Source: Deltaproteobacteria bacterium
GTDB taxonomy: Bacteria; Myxococcota_A; UBA9160
Direction: 5' to 3'
Assembly (NCBI GenBank): GCA_003520425.1
Contig: DOUU01000259.1
Location: forward strand, 368-9,779
Length of the DNA: 9,412 nucleotides
In this document: positions 1 through 7,487 of the stretch, piece after piece
How positions within the stretch are numbered: position 1 is the first letter of the stretch
Layout of the letters: each line of letters opens with the position of its first letter
Translations under genes and position numbers: made by a program
Notes under the pieces: model-generated
Database searches by the model: none
Seen by the model: only the letters and a program-made list of their open reading frames with translations
Told to the model about the DNA's origin: nothing

Positions 1-1530
1 GCGCAATGGGGGATGAAGATCGAAGAGCACTACTCCAAAAAAGGAGGGAGCTACATGCCCATGGACATCGAGTGGGCCAAGGACGGTCGCACTGGCCAGC
101 TTTTCATCGTGCAGGCGCGCCCCGAGACCGTCCACGCCAGGAGAGCGGCGCCCCGGATCGAGATGTACCGTATCCAGGGCGCGGGGAAGCCCCTGGTGAG
201 TGGTCTCAGTGTGGGCAGCCGGATCGGGGTCGGCCCGGTGAAGGTGGTGCGATCGACCGCCGATCTTCAGAGTTTCCCCGCGGGCGGGGTGCTCGTGGCA
301 CCCATGACCGACCCGGACTGGGAGCCGGTCCTCGCGCAGGCCGCGGCAGTCGTCACCGACCAAGGGGGCCGCACGTGCCATGCCGCGATCGTCTCGCGCG
401 AGCTCGGGCTGCCCTGCGTCGTCGGCTGCGGCGTGGCGACGGAGGTGCTGCGGGAGGGTCGCGAGGTCACGGTCTCCTGCGCCGAAGGCGACGTGGGGCG
501 CGTCTACGACGGACGCCTGCCGTTCGAGAAGCACGAGGTCGACCCGGCGTCGGTGCCCGTGCCGCGCGTGCCGCTGATGTTCAACCTGGCCAACCCGGAG
601 CGGGTGTTCCAGCTCGCTCAGCTTCCGGCGGCGGGCGTGGGCCTGCTGCGCATCGAGTTCCTGGTCTCCAACTGGGTCGGCGTCCACCCGATGGCGCTGG
701 TCCACCCCGAGCGGGTCGCTGATCCGAAAGAGCGCGCGGAGATCCGGCGCCGGGCCGCCGGCCACCCCTCGCTCCGGGAGTTCTTCGTGTCGCGCCTGGC
801 CGAGGGCGTGGCGCAGATCGGGGCGGCGTTCCATCCGCGTCGGGTAATCGTCCGCTTCAGCGACTTCAAGACCAACGAGTACGCGGCGCTCCTCGGCGGC
901 GCTGGCTTCGAGCCGCAGGAAGACAACCCGATGATCGGCTTCCGCGGCGCCTCACGCTACTACGACAACCGCTACCGCGAGGGCTTCGCGCTCGAGTGCG
1001 CCGCGATCCGGCGCGTCCGGGAGGACATGGGCCTCGCGAACGTGATCGTCATGGTCCCGTTCTGTCGCACGCTCGGCGAAGGGCGCGCGGTGCTGGCGGA
1101 GATGGAGAAGAACGGGCTCTCCCGCGGCAAGGAGGGCCTCGAGATCTATGTGATGTGCGAGATCCCCAACAATGTCGTCCTCGCCGAGGAGTTCAGCGAC
1201 CTGTTCGACGGCTTCTCGATCGGCTCGAACGACCTGACGCAGCTCACGCTGGGCGTGGACCGCGACTCCGAGCTCCTGACACACCTCTTCGACGAGCGTG
1301 ACCCCGGCATCAAGAGCATGATCGAGCACGTAATCTCCGCAGCGCACCGCAAGGGCCGCAAGGTGGGTATCTGCGGCGAAGCTCCGAGCAACTACCCGGA
1401 TTTCGCAACGTGGCTCGCGGCCGTGGGCATCGACTCGATGTCTCTCAATCCAGACGCTCTGCTCCGCGTGGCAAGAGCGATTGCTCGGACCGCTCCCGCT
1501 GCCGTGGGCGGCGCAGAAAGTATGCCATGA
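1..1530 (+). CDS. ppsA: Phosphoenolpyruvate synthase, C-terminal two-thirds (5' end outside window)
   Basis: PEP synthase (pyruvate, water dikinase) converts pyruvate and ATP to PEP, AMP and phosphate in the cytoplasm. The frame is open from base 1, so the gene starts upstream; 509 codons are visible against about 790 in E. coli PpsA, so most of the N-terminal ATP-grasp domain is missing. The visible part begins in the end of that domain ([10 protein letters not shown], codons 20-29). It then has the swivelling phosphohistidine domain with [21 protein letters not shown], whose phospho-carrier His is the codon at 379-381. The C-terminal PEP-binding TIM barrel follows, with [15 protein letters not shown] and the catalytic Cys in GICGEAPS (codon 1372-1374). 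All these residues are intact. The protein ends with about a dozen residues ([12 protein letters not shown]) past the usual LNPD-containing terminus. It lies upstream of pflBA on the same strand, consistent with a pyruvate-node cluster. Identification is firm. Confidence 0.96.
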   Translation, partial: AQWGMKIEEHYSKKGGSYMPMDIEWAKDGRTGQLFIVQARPETVHARRAAPRIEMYRIQGAGKPLVSGLSVGSRIGVGPVKVVRSTADLQSFPAGGVLVAPMTDPDWEPVLAQAAAVVTDQGGRTCHAAIVSRELGLPCVVGCGVATEVLREGREVTVSCAEGDVGRVYDGRLPFEKHEVDPASVPVPRVPLMFNLANPERVFQLAQLPAAGVGLLRIEFLVSNWVGVHPMALVHPERVADPKERAEIRRRAAGHPSLREFFVSRLAEGVAQIGAAFHPRRVIVRFSDFKTNEYAALLGGAGFEPQEDNPMIGFRGASRYYDNRYREGFALECAAIRRVREDMGLANVIVMVPFCRTLGEGRAVLAEMEKNGLSRGKEGLEIYVMCEIPNNVVLAEEFSDLFDGFSIGSNDLTQLTLGVDRDSELLTHLFDERDPGIKSMIEHVISAAHRKGRKVGICGEAPSNYPDFATWLAAVGIDSMSLNPDALLRVARAIARTAPAAVGGAESMP

Positions 1531-1649
1531 AGAGGTTCAATCTCGACAAGTTCGCCAGCCACCACTTCAAGCTCGGCGACATCGCCGCGTACGAGACCTT
1601 CGGACGCGCCGCGGAAACCAAGGCGCTGAAGGTCATCATCGAGCGGTAG
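1527..1649 (+). pseudogene. C-terminal remnant of a zinc-dependent alcohol dehydrogenase
   Basis: A 40-codon frame starts at ATG 1527, overlapping the ppsA stop as ATGA, and ends at TAG 1647-1649. Its sequence ([20 protein letters not shown], then [10 protein letters not shown]) matches the pattern I know from the extreme C-terminus of zinc/NAD(P)-dependent alcohol dehydrogenases: T-H-x-F-x-L-D-D-I, then A-Y-x-x-F, then A-L-K-V-I. In complete enzymes this follows about 300 residues holding the zinc sites and the Rossmann fold, none of which is present. The frame just upstream is occupied by ppsA coding sequence, so this is a tail joined to ppsA rather than a frame-broken full gene. No good Shine-Dalgarno precedes the ATG. 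It could still be translated by coupling to ppsA through the stop/start overlap. An independent 40-residue protein is possible but less likely. The assignment rests on memory of the family pattern, not on an alignment. Confidence 0.65.
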
Positions 1650-1662
1650 ATCCTGCGCCTAC

Positions 1663-1669
1663 AGGAGGT
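1663..1669 (+). promoter_or_regulatory. Near-consensus Shine-Dalgarno AGGAGGT
   Basis: AGGAGGT lies four bases upstream of ATG 1674. It is the best ribosome-binding site in the window, yet the frame it serves closes after 11 codons. This supports the view that a real gene once started here and has been broken. Confidence 0.6.
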
Positions 1670-1673
1670 ACCC

Positions 1674-1943
1674 ATGGGACTCCTCCACGAGGCCCGCTGC
1701 GGTGGCTGATATCGGCATCTGCGAGCTCGTCGAACGCGTGCCGGAGTTCCGTGGGTCGCGGGACGTCGCCAAGGAGGAGCTGTGGGCCAAGCTCGAGGCC
1801 GGCTGGACCACGACGCGAATGCGCACCGCGGGCCGCCCACCTTCACCGCAACGAGCCGGGTAGCCCTCGTGATTCCGACGAACGAAGAGCCGAAGATCGC
1901 GAGGCACATCGCCCGGCTCGATCTCACGAGCGGCCAGCCGTAG
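1674..1943 (+). pseudogene. Frame-broken small gene (about 89 codons) of unknown function
   Basis: ATG 1674 follows a near-perfect Shine-Dalgarno, but its frame stops at TGA 1707-1709. From about 1702 the next frame reads coding-like sequence ([20 protein letters not shown], then [14 protein letters not shown]). From about 1803 the original frame resumes with [19 protein letters not shown] and [20 protein letters not shown], closing at TAG 1941-1943. Two compensating indels, near 1700 and 1795, would give one protein of about 89 residues ending 23 bases before pflB. I do not recognise the family. It sits between the alcohol dehydrogenase tail and pflB on the same strand, so it was probably part of the same operon. 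Alternatives are two tiny independent ORFs (1702-1863 from GTG), chance open frames in GC-rich DNA, or sequencing indels in an intact gene. Confidence 0.4.
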
Positions 1944-1953
1944 AGCGACGAGC

Positions 1954-1959
1954 GGAGGA
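1954..1959 (+). promoter_or_regulatory. Shine-Dalgarno GGAGGA that sets the pflB start
   Basis: GGAGGA lies seven bases upstream of ATG 1967. The same frame is open back to 1481, but that upstream part overlaps ppsA and the small remnants and has no PFL similarity. The site and the alignment with the E. coli PflB N-terminus both favour 1967. Confidence 0.75.
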
Positions 1960-1966
1960 ACACGAG

Positions 1967-4237
1967 ATGGCGTCGAGCGCAGCGCGAGATAAGGACGAGG
2001 CGGTGGAGGCCGCCTGGCGCAACTTCCGGAGCGGGATCTGGCGCAAGCAGATCGACGTCCGCGACTTCATCCAGCAGAACTACGAGCCCTATGACGGCGA
2101 CGAGTCGTTCCTCGCGCGCGCCACGCCCCGCACGCAGAAGATCTGGACCCAGCTCCAGGCGCTCTTCGTGGAGGAGCGGCGCAAGGGCGTGCTCGACGTC
2201 TCCCAGATCCCGAGCTCGATCACCGCGCACGCCCCGGGCTACATCGATCGGGCCAACGAGATCATCGTGGGCCTCCAGACCGATGCGCCGCTCAAGCGCG
2301 CGATCATGCCGAACGGCGGCTGGCGGATGGTCGAGAGCGCGCTCGAGACCTACGGCTACAAGCCCGAGCCGCACGTGGTCGAGATCTTCACGAAGCATCG
2401 CAAGACGCACAACGACGCGGTTTTCGATGCCTACACCGAGGAGGTGCGGCGCTGCCGGGCCTCGCACGTGCTGACCGGACTTCCCGACGCCTACGGACGC
2501 GGCCGCATCATTGGCGACTACCGCCGCGTCGCGCTCTACGGCGTGGATCGCCTGATCCTGCGCAAGCAGCAGGAGAAGGCAACGCTCGACACGGCGATGT
2601 CGCTCGATCCGATCATCCGCGACCGCGAGGAGCTGGCCGAGCAGATCCGCGCGCTCGGGGAGCTGAAGGAGATGGCAGCGGGCTACGGCTTCGACATCTC
2701 GGGGCCCGCGCAGAGCGCGAAGGAAGCCGTGCAATGGCTCTACTTTGGCTACCTGGCGGGCGTGAAGGAGCAGAACGGCGCCGCCATGTCACTGGGGCGG
2801 ACCTCGACCTTCCTCGACATCTACTTCGAGAGAGATCTCGCCGAAGGCGCGCTCAGCGAGGTGCAGGCCCAGGAGATCGTCGACGACTTCGTCATCAAGC
2901 TCCGCATCGTGCGCTTTCTGCGCACGCCGGAGTACGACGCGCTCTTCGCTGGCGACCCCACCTGGGTCACCGAATCCATCGGAGGGATGGGCGACGACGG
3001 CCGCTCGCTGGTGACGAAGACGAGCTTCCGCTTCCTCCAGACGCTTTCCAACCTGGGTCCGGCGCCAGAGCCGAACCTCACGATCTGGTACTCGCCGCGG
3101 CTGCCAGACGGCTTCCGCCGCTTCGCGGCGAAGGTCGCGATCGACACGAGCGCGCTGCAATTTGAGAGCGACGAGACGATGCGGCGCGTCTGGGGCGACG
3201 ACGGCGCGATCGCTTGCTGCGTGTCGCCGATGCGGCTCGGCAAGCAGATGCAGTTCTTCGGCGCGCGGGCGAATCTCGCGAAGTGCCTGCTCTACGCCAT
3301 CAACGGCGGGCGCGATGAAATCAGCGGCGAGCAGCTGGCGCCGCCGACAGAGCCCGTGAAGGGCGACGTGCTCGATTTCGACGACGTGCTCGGGAAGTTC
3401 GAGAGCATGATGGACTGGCTCGCGGGCGTCTACGTAAACGCCATGAACATCATCCACTGCATGCACGACAAGTACGCCTACGAGCGGCTCGAGATGGCGC
3501 TCCACGACTACGCGCCGCAGCGCACCATGGCCTTCGGCATGGCGGGGCTCTCGGTGGTCGCCGACAGCCTGTCGGCGATCCAGCACGCGAAGGTGTGGGT
3601 CGTGCGCGACGAGACGGGGCTCGTGACCGACTATCGCACCGAGGGCGAGTTCCCCTGCTTTGGCAACAACGACAACCGCGTCGACCATCTCGCAGTCTGG
3701 GTCGTCGGCATTTTCATGAACAAGCTGCGGAAGTACCCCACCTATCGAGATGCCATCCACACGCAATCGATCCTTACGATCACGTCAAACGTCGTCTACG
3801 GAAAGGCCACGGGGAGCACGCCGGACGGGCGCCGGCGCGGCGAGCCCTTCGCGCCGGGCGCGAACCCGATGCACGGCCGCGACAGCCACGGCATCCTCGC
3901 CTCGGCGGCGTCCGTTGCGAAGATTCCGTATCGCGACGCCGCCGACGGCATCTCGCTTACGGAAAGCCTGATGCCCGGCGGGCTCGGGCGCGTGGAAGAG
4001 GAGCGCATCGCGAACCTCACCGCGATACTCGACGGCTTCTTCGGCGGGACCGGCTACCACATGAACGTGAACGTGCTGAATCGCGAGACCCTGCTCGACG
4101 CGATGGAGCACCCCGAGAAGTACCCGAACCTGACGATCCGGGTGTCGGGCTACGCGGTGAACTTCGTGCGGCTCACGCGTGAGCAGCAGATCGAGGTGAT
4201 CCACCGCACCTTCCACGGCGGGGGTGGCCATGCCTGA
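1967..4237 (+). CDS. pflB: Pyruvate formate-lyase (formate acetyltransferase), glycyl radical enzyme
   Basis: PflB cleaves pyruvate with CoA to acetyl-CoA and formate in the anaerobic cytoplasm, using a glycyl radical. The product has 756 residues against about 759 in E. coli, and aligns in my reading from [19 protein letters not shown] to the end. The two adjacent active-site cysteines are in IACCVSPM (Cys417-Cys418, bases 3215-3220). The radical glycine is in the C-terminal TIRVSGYAV motif (Gly728, bases 4148-4150). Other hallmarks are [34 protein letters not shown] and [20 protein letters not shown]. All key residues are present, so this should be a true PFL rather than a diol dehydratase or aryl-type glycyl radical enzyme. 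The C-terminus carries an unusual FHGGGGHA tail, which is also where the pflA ribosome-binding region and start lie. The start is chosen from GGAGGA at 1954. It overlaps pflA by 8 bases, implying translational coupling. No FNR/ANR-type site was found near it. Confidence 0.97.
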   Translation: MASSAARDKDEAVEAAWRNFRSGIWRKQIDVRDFIQQNYEPYDGDESFLARATPRTQKIWTQLQALFVEERRKGVLDVSQIPSSITAHAPGYIDRANEIIVGLQTDAPLKRAIMPNGGWRMVESALETYGYKPEPHVVEIFTKHRKTHNDAVFDAYTEEVRRCRASHVLTGLPDAYGRGRIIGDYRRVALYGVDRLILRKQQEKATLDTAMSLDPIIRDREELAEQIRALGELKEMAAGYGFDISGPAQSAKEAVQWLYFGYLAGVKEQNGAAMSLGRTSTFLDIYFERDLAEGALSEVQAQEIVDDFVIKLRIVRFLRTPEYDALFAGDPTWVTESIGGMGDDGRSLVTKTSFRFLQTLSNLGPAPEPNLTIWYSPRLPDGFRRFAAKVAIDTSALQFESDETMRRVWGDDGAIACCVSPMRLGKQMQFFGARANLAKCLLYAINGGRDEISGEQLAPPTEPVKGDVLDFDDVLGKFESMMDWLAGVYVNAMNIIHCMHDKYAYERLEMALHDYAPQRTMAFGMAGLSVVADSLSAIQHAKVWVVRDETGLVTDYRTEGEFPCFGNNDNRVDHLAVWVVGIFMNKLRKYPTYRDAIHTQSILTITSNVVYGKATGSTPDGRRRGEPFAPGANPMHGRDSHGILASAASVAKIPYRDAADGISLTESLMPGGLGRVEEERIANLTAILDGFFGGTGYHMNVNVLNRETLLDAMEHPEKYPNLTIRVSGYAVNFVRLTREQQIEVIHRTFHGGGGHA

Positions 4238-5075
4238 GGATCGCGCGGCGGTGCAGCCGTCCCTCGAGGCGAAGAGCCCCTACGAGCTCCGCGTCGGCCT
4301 CGGCAAGGGCGTTCCGGAGACGGACGTTCGCAGCGCCCTCGCCAGCGGCGACATGGGTTTCCTCCATTCCTTCACGACCGGCTCCACCCTCGACGGCCCT
4401 GGCGTCCGCGTCGTCGCCTGGACGACGGGCTGCATGTGGCGCTGCCTATACTGCCACAACCCGGACACCTGGACGTTGACGAACGGCGTCCCAGTGAGCG
4501 TCGCGGAGGCGACCGAGGAGCTGCGCAAGTACCGGCACAGCCTGAAGATCATGTCCGGCGGCCTCACCATCAGCGGCGGGGAACCCCTCGTGCAGCACCG
4601 CTTCGTGGCGAAGCTGTTCCGCACTGCGCACGAGATGAAGGTCCACACCGCGCTGGACACGAACGGCTACTACGGCGACCGACTCTCCGACGCCGAGCTC
4701 GAGTGGATCGATCTCGTGCTGCTCGACATCAAGACCTGGGATCTGGAGCGTCACCGCAAGCTCACCGGCATGGACAACGGCCCGACGCTCGAGTTCGCGC
4801 GCCGTCTCGCTGCCCGCCGCAGGCCGATCTGGCTCCGCTTCGTGCTCGTGCCAGATCTGACCGACGCCCCTGAGGACATCGCGCAGATCGCCCGCTTCGC
4901 CGCCGGGCTCGGGAACGTGGAGCGCGTCGACGTCCTGCCCTTCCATCAGATGGGCCGGTACAAGTACGAGCGCCTCGGCATCGCCTACGCGTTGAAGGAC
5001 ACGCTCCCGCCTTCGGCGGAGGCGGTCGAGCGGGCCTGTGCGCAGTTCCGGGCAGCGGGTCTCACGGCTTACTGA
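4230..5075 (+). CDS. pflA: Pyruvate formate-lyase activating enzyme (radical SAM)
   Basis: PflA uses a [4Fe-4S] cluster and S-adenosylmethionine to abstract hydrogen from the conserved glycine of PflB, generating its radical. The product has 281 residues from ATG 4230. The cluster-binding CX3CX2C motif is CMWRCLYC (Cys68, Cys72, Cys75), followed by HNPDTW as in E. coli PflA. The SAM-contacting glycine motif is SGGEP (115-119). [18 protein letters not shown] and [13 protein letters not shown] follow in the expected order. The family core begins at [16 protein letters not shown], so residues 1-41 form an N-terminal extension relative to the 246-residue E. coli enzyme. Starting at ATG 4353 would give 240 residues but lacks a clear ribosome-binding site. 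GTG 4224 is another in-frame possibility. Overlap with pflB favours the early start. Nothing recognisable follows it on the same strand. Confidence 0.96.
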   Translation: MPEDRAAVQPSLEAKSPYELRVGLGKGVPETDVRSALASGDMGFLHSFTTGSTLDGPGVRVVAWTTGCMWRCLYCHNPDTWTLTNGVPVSVAEATEELRKYRHSLKIMSGGLTISGGEPLVQHRFVAKLFRTAHEMKVHTALDTNGYYGDRLSDAELEWIDLVLLDIKTWDLERHRKLTGMDNGPTLEFARRLAARRRPIWLRFVLVPDLTDAPEDIAQIARFAAGLGNVERVDVLPFHQMGRYKYERLGIAYALKDTLPPSAEAVERACAQFRAAGLTAY

Positions 5076-5324
5076 GCCATGGCGCCACAGCGGCTCGCCC
5101 TGCGGCACCCCGGGACGCGGAGCGAGCCCGTCTGCGAGAGCATCTTGAGGCTGTGCCTGTTCCGACCAGACTGAATCGGGCATGCCGGAGCCTTCAAGTG
5201 CTGCGCCGCAGGGGCCTCACAAGGTCGCCGCGAGGTCCAAGAGGTAGGTACGGGGGCACTGGTTTGCCGCGCCCGGCGACATCGCGAGCACCCCGCTCGA
5301 CGACGTCGCTGGGCGCACCGCCGC

Positions 5325-5356
5325 GCTGCGCATGACCAAGCCTGGTCACGCGCAGC
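5325..5356. repeat. Inverted repeat, 14-base arms with 4-base loop
   Basis: The left arm GCTGCGCATGACCA (5325-5338) and right arm TGGTCACGCGCAGC (5343-5356) are complementary at 13 of 14 positions, with loop AGCC. This would form a stable hairpin in either transcript. Neither side has a run of T, so it is not a classical intrinsic terminator. It is 250 bases after pflA and also contains the stop codon of a - strand open frame. It could act as an RNA 3' stabiliser, a factor-independent stop without a U tract, or a protein-binding palindrome (GTGACCA...TGGTCAC core). None of these can be decided from sequence alone. Confidence 0.7.
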
Positions 5357-5508
5357 TCGAACCCGCGAGTACCCGCTCGTCGAGCGCGAGCAGCTCCTTC
5401 TGGGCCGCGAGCCGCCGGAGGCGCAGCAAGTGAAAGCCGGGGGTTAGCGTTTCCCTGACGTGAGGCCCGCGTTCGTAGTCGAGCGGCCAGCACACTGGAC
5501 GAAGCGCC

Positions 5509-5674
5509 TCAGCCGAGCTGGCGAAGCAGTTCGAGCAGCCCGCGCAGCTTGTCTGCCTCGTCTTTCAGCCGCTCGCGCAACTCGGGGTTGTCGGTGTGGC
5601 GCATTTCGACCCGCTCCTCGGAGAGGCTCCGTGTGAGGAACGCGCTTTCCTTGGGCGTGGTTTTCGAACTTCAT
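5509..5674 (-). pseudogene. Possible small helical protein gene with one frame break
   Basis: On the - strand, ATG at 5672-5674 follows GGAG-type spacing (ggagcaggcccc) and begins MKFEN. After a single-base slip near 5660 the next frame continues as TPKESAFLTRSLSEERVEM and RHTDNPELRERLKDEADKL, then RGLLELLRQLG, closing at 5509-5511. The joined product would be 54 residues, highly charged and probably helical, with leucine spacing in its second half that suits a coiled coil. Alternatively translation starts at the internal ATG (5602-5604), which has GAGGAG nine bases upstream, giving an intact 31-residue product. I do not know this family. The ordered charged/leucine pattern and the two plausible ribosome-binding sites make it more than a random frame, but chance remains possible in GC-rich DNA. 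Confidence 0.35.
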
Positions 5675-5933
5675 GGGGCCTGCTCCACCCGGCTGCACGC
5701 TGGCCAGCAAGAGGCGTAGGCGGTGAGGCCTCTCGCCGCGATGCCGGGTCGTCCGCGCGCGGTGCCGGCCGCAAGGTCCCGCGATGAAGAGCCTGGGGAG
5801 GAGGTGATGCGGGCCCGCGGCGCGCTTTGCTACACACGAGCGACACAAGGCCACAAAGAGCCCCGTCGCGTAGGCAGCCGGAGCGGCCGGCTCCGACAGG
5901 GTACTAGTCCTGCTTTCCGCTCCTCACAGTGAA

Positions 5934-6209
5934 ATGGCGCAGTTCTTCATCGAGGACCTCGAGTTGCGGGGCAGGCACGTTCGTATGCGCGTCGACGTCA
6001 ACGTGCCGATCCAGGACGGCGGGGGTGGAACGAAAAGCGCTTGCGCGTCGCTGCCCTCCATCCAGTACGCGCTCGACCAAGGTGCGAGCGTGGTGCTGAT
6101 GAGCCACCTCGGCCGCCCGGGTGGCCGGAAGGTCGCGAAGTGCTTGCTCCGTCCGTTGGGGGAGAGACTCTCCGAGCTCGCCGCTCACAAGCGATCAGGG
6201 CACGCTTGA
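5934..6209 (+). pseudogene. pgk: Phosphoglycerate kinase, N-terminal fragment, frame-broken and truncated
   Basis: Phosphoglycerate kinase makes ATP from 1,3-bisphosphoglycerate in glycolysis; the full protein is about 390-400 residues. Here only about 85 codons survive. FIEDLELRGRHVRMRVDVNV followed by PIQDG contains the family signature R-x-D-x-N-x-P. Later come LPSIQYALDQGASVVLMSHL, GRPGGRKVAK and LLRPLGERLSEL, all typical of the N-terminal domain. Between them the frame is scrambled: in a shifted frame at about 6031-6050 the expected NEKRLR is readable, implying one indel near 6028 and a two-base loss near 6050 that restores the frame. After LSELA (about 6185) similarity ends and the frame stops at TGA 6207-6209. 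The substrate-binding remainder and the whole nucleotide domain are absent. ATG 5934 has no good Shine-Dalgarno. The fragment cannot be an active enzyme. Confidence 0.85.
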
Positions 6210-6230
6210 TGCAAAGCGATCTACTGAGTT

Positions 6231-6277
6231 GGAGTGGCCGCTTTGAGCCAGACTGGCCAACCGGCGATCGCCACTCC
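6231..6277. repeat. Inverted repeat GGAGTGGC / GCCACTCC
   Basis: Perfect 8-base arms at 6231-6238 and 6270-6277 enclose 31 bases. The right arm ends 23 bases before ATG 6301, in the leader of the exported-protein gene and just after the pgk breakpoint. It could be an operator-like palindrome, a mRNA leader hairpin or a chance repeat. No T run follows, so it is not an intrinsic terminator. Confidence 0.35.
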
Positions 6278-6300
6278 GCAAAAGTGAGGGTATGACAAAC

Positions 6301-6750
6301 ATGAACCAAACACGACTTGCAATCACGGGTATGGCCATCGCTGCAGCGTTGGCATTATTCGTCGTGAGCGCGCTCGGACAAGAGAAGAAACCCGATGCAA
6401 CCGTAGAATTCAGCGGAGGGTCCGTTGCGGCCGGCATCGGTTATTCATGGGGAAGCGGCACGCTCACCTACAGGGGCGTGAAATATCCGATCACGGTCGA
6501 CGGTCTCTCGGCCGGCGCCGAGGCAGGCGCAACGAGCATTACGGCGTCAGGATCAGTCTACAACCTCAAGAAGCTCGAAGACTTTGACGGCAACTACACG
6601 GCGGCCGGAACCGGAGCAACTGTGGGCGGCGGTGCCAGCGTCGTCACAATGAAGAATCAAAACGGTGTTGTGATCGATAGCGTGTCCACAACCCAAGGCC
6701 TAAAGCTTTCACTCGCTGCGGGAGGGGTGAAGATCAAGATCAAAAAGTAG
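6301..6750 (+). CDS. Conserved exported glycine-rich protein, function unknown
   Basis: The 149-residue product starts with a clear signal peptide: basic MNQTR, a hydrophobic core (LAITGMAIAAALALFVVSAL), and a likely signal peptidase I cut after ALG before QEKKPD. The mature part is small-residue rich and beta-strand like: GIGYSWGSGTLTYRGVKYP, then ITVDGLSAGAEAGATSITAS, GSVYNLKKLEDFDGNYTAAG, and NQNGVVIDSVSTTQGLKLSL ending in KIKIKK. I recognise this layout (GYSWGSGTL, NLKKL-x-DF-x-G-x-Y, NQNGVVI-x-x-x-STTQG) as a family of small exported proteobacterial proteins, with a loose resemblance to DUF1134/EipA-type envelope proteins; no role is known to me. There are no cysteines, so it is not a lipoprotein. 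ATG 6301 is preferred over ATG 6292 because the GAGGG at 6286-6290 is 10 bases from the former but only one base from the latter. Codon use is less GC-biased than in pflB. Confidence 0.85.
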   Translation: MNQTRLAITGMAIAAALALFVVSALGQEKKPDATVEFSGGSVAAGIGYSWGSGTLTYRGVKYPITVDGLSAGAEAGATSITASGSVYNLKKLEDFDGNYTAAGTGATVGGGASVVTMKNQNGVVIDSVSTTQGLKLSLAAGGVKIKIKK

Positions 6751-7034
6751 CAACGCGAGGTGGTGCCGGAGTCGCTCGCGGGCTCGCTGGGTTCCGATGT
6801 GCGGCCCGTGCACCCCTTTGCTTCGTGCATGTTCAGCATTCCGGGGTCGGTCTGACGATTCATTGGACAGCATACAGTAAGTCCCAACGGTTCGACGTGG
6901 ATCGCGACGATCCCGGCGCCGTCCAGTGCCCACCTCATTTGCGTTGGTATCCTAGGGCTCGCCGCGACGGAAGGTAGGGGCGCACCAGAATCACGCTCAG
7001 TGTCGCGTTCACAGTGAAGGGGCGGAGACATACT

Positions 7035-7487
7035 ATGGACCCGGCATACGTTTCTGCGTTTGCAGCGTTAGCGGGATCGGCGATCGGTGGGGCTACGTCT
7101 TTGGGGGCATCGTGGGTGACCCAGCGCACACAAGTCATAGCGCAGCAGATCGCACACGATATCGCGAGACGCGAAGACCTGTACAAGGACTTCATCGAAG
7201 AAGCCTCAAAACTCTACGCAGACGCCCTTGAGCATGATAAGGCAGATACATCCAAGCTCGTGAGGTTGTACGCTCTGGTTAGCAGGATGCGCGTTCTGTC
7301 ACTGCCAGCAGTCATCGAAAGCGCGGACAGGGTTATGCGGGCGATCATCGAGACGTATTTCGGCCCGAACATTACGTTGCGTGAGCTATCGGAGACTGTG
7401 AAGGCTAGGAGTGCGCTCGATCCCTTGCGCGAGTTTAGCGAAGTTTGCCGCGGAGAGTTGCAGAGGCTTACGTTATCTCGTGGGTAA
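7035..7487 (+). CDS. Small protein with one N-terminal membrane segment, function unknown
   Basis: The 150-residue product starts at ATG 7035, seven bases after GGAG (7024-7027); an in-frame GTG at 7014 is less well placed. Residues 5-28 (YVSAFAALAGSAIGGATSLG then ASWV) form a glycine/alanine-rich hydrophobic helix. TQRTQVIAQQIAHDIARRED follows, then a mainly helical soluble part containing LYKDFIEEASKLYADALEH, LVRLYALVSRMRVLSLPAVI and LDPLREFSEVCRGEL. I recognise this arrangement from short uncharacterised proteobacterial proteins that begin with MDPAY and carry the same E-A-S-x-L-Y-A-D-A motif, but I know no function. Topology suggests anchoring in the inner membrane with a helical domain outside the bilayer. 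It stands alone, 284 bases after the exported-protein gene. Its codons use more A/T at third positions than the pfl genes. Confidence 0.85.
   Translation: MDPAYVSAFAALAGSAIGGATSLGASWVTQRTQVIAQQIAHDIARREDLYKDFIEEASKLYADALEHDKADTSKLVRLYALVSRMRVLSLPAVIESADRVMRAIIETYFGPNITLRELSETVKARSALDPLREFSEVCRGELQRLTLSRG

Larger units (their letters stand above)
5076..5933. other. 858-base gene-poor stretch with a hairpin and scattered open frames
   Basis: No frame here matches a family I can name with confidence. On the - strand a coding-like open frame runs from about 5520 to a stop at 5346-5348 (WPLDYERGPHVRET, then LTPGFHLLRLRRLAAQKELL). Most of its third positions are G or C, but it has no clear start. 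A frame-broken small ORF lies at 5509-5674 (own entry). On the + strand, about 5246-5330 reads GHWFAAPGDIASTPLDDV then AGRTAAL. This faintly recalls the C-terminal strand pattern of 6-phosphofructokinases (G-H-M-x-A-x-x-G-x-I-x-S-x-P-L-x-x-V-x-G-x-T), but a stop lies just upstream and the rest does not fit. A strong hairpin lies at 5325-5356. The stretch reads like decayed coding DNA rather than a designed regulatory region. Confidence 0.5.

Noticed and set aside
1481..1966. Upstream extension of the pflB frame to ATG 1481
   Set aside because: It overlaps ppsA coding sequence, shows no PFL similarity, and a good ribosome-binding site sets the start at 1967.
1445..2734. Long - strand open frame of 429 codons opposite pflB
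   Set aside because: It is a mirror of the GC-biased + strand codons of ppsA/pflB and resembles no family.
2789..3766. Long - strand open frame of 325 codons inside pflB
   Set aside because: Shadow of pflB; arginine/valine-rich and without domain features.
5444..5854. 136-codon - strand frame covering the small helical ORF
   Set aside because: Arginine/alanine-rich sequence typical of an out-of-frame GC-rich read; the coding-like residues lie in a different frame of the same strand.
6200..6220. Possible FNR/ANR-like half site TTGAT near 6205
   Set aside because: The second half ATCAA is absent at the required spacing, and the site does not precede the pfl genes.
6899..6913. Short palindrome GGATCG-CGA-CGATCC in the 6751-7034 intergenic stretch
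   Set aside because: Six-base arms are expected by chance in DNA of this composition; no known operator matches.
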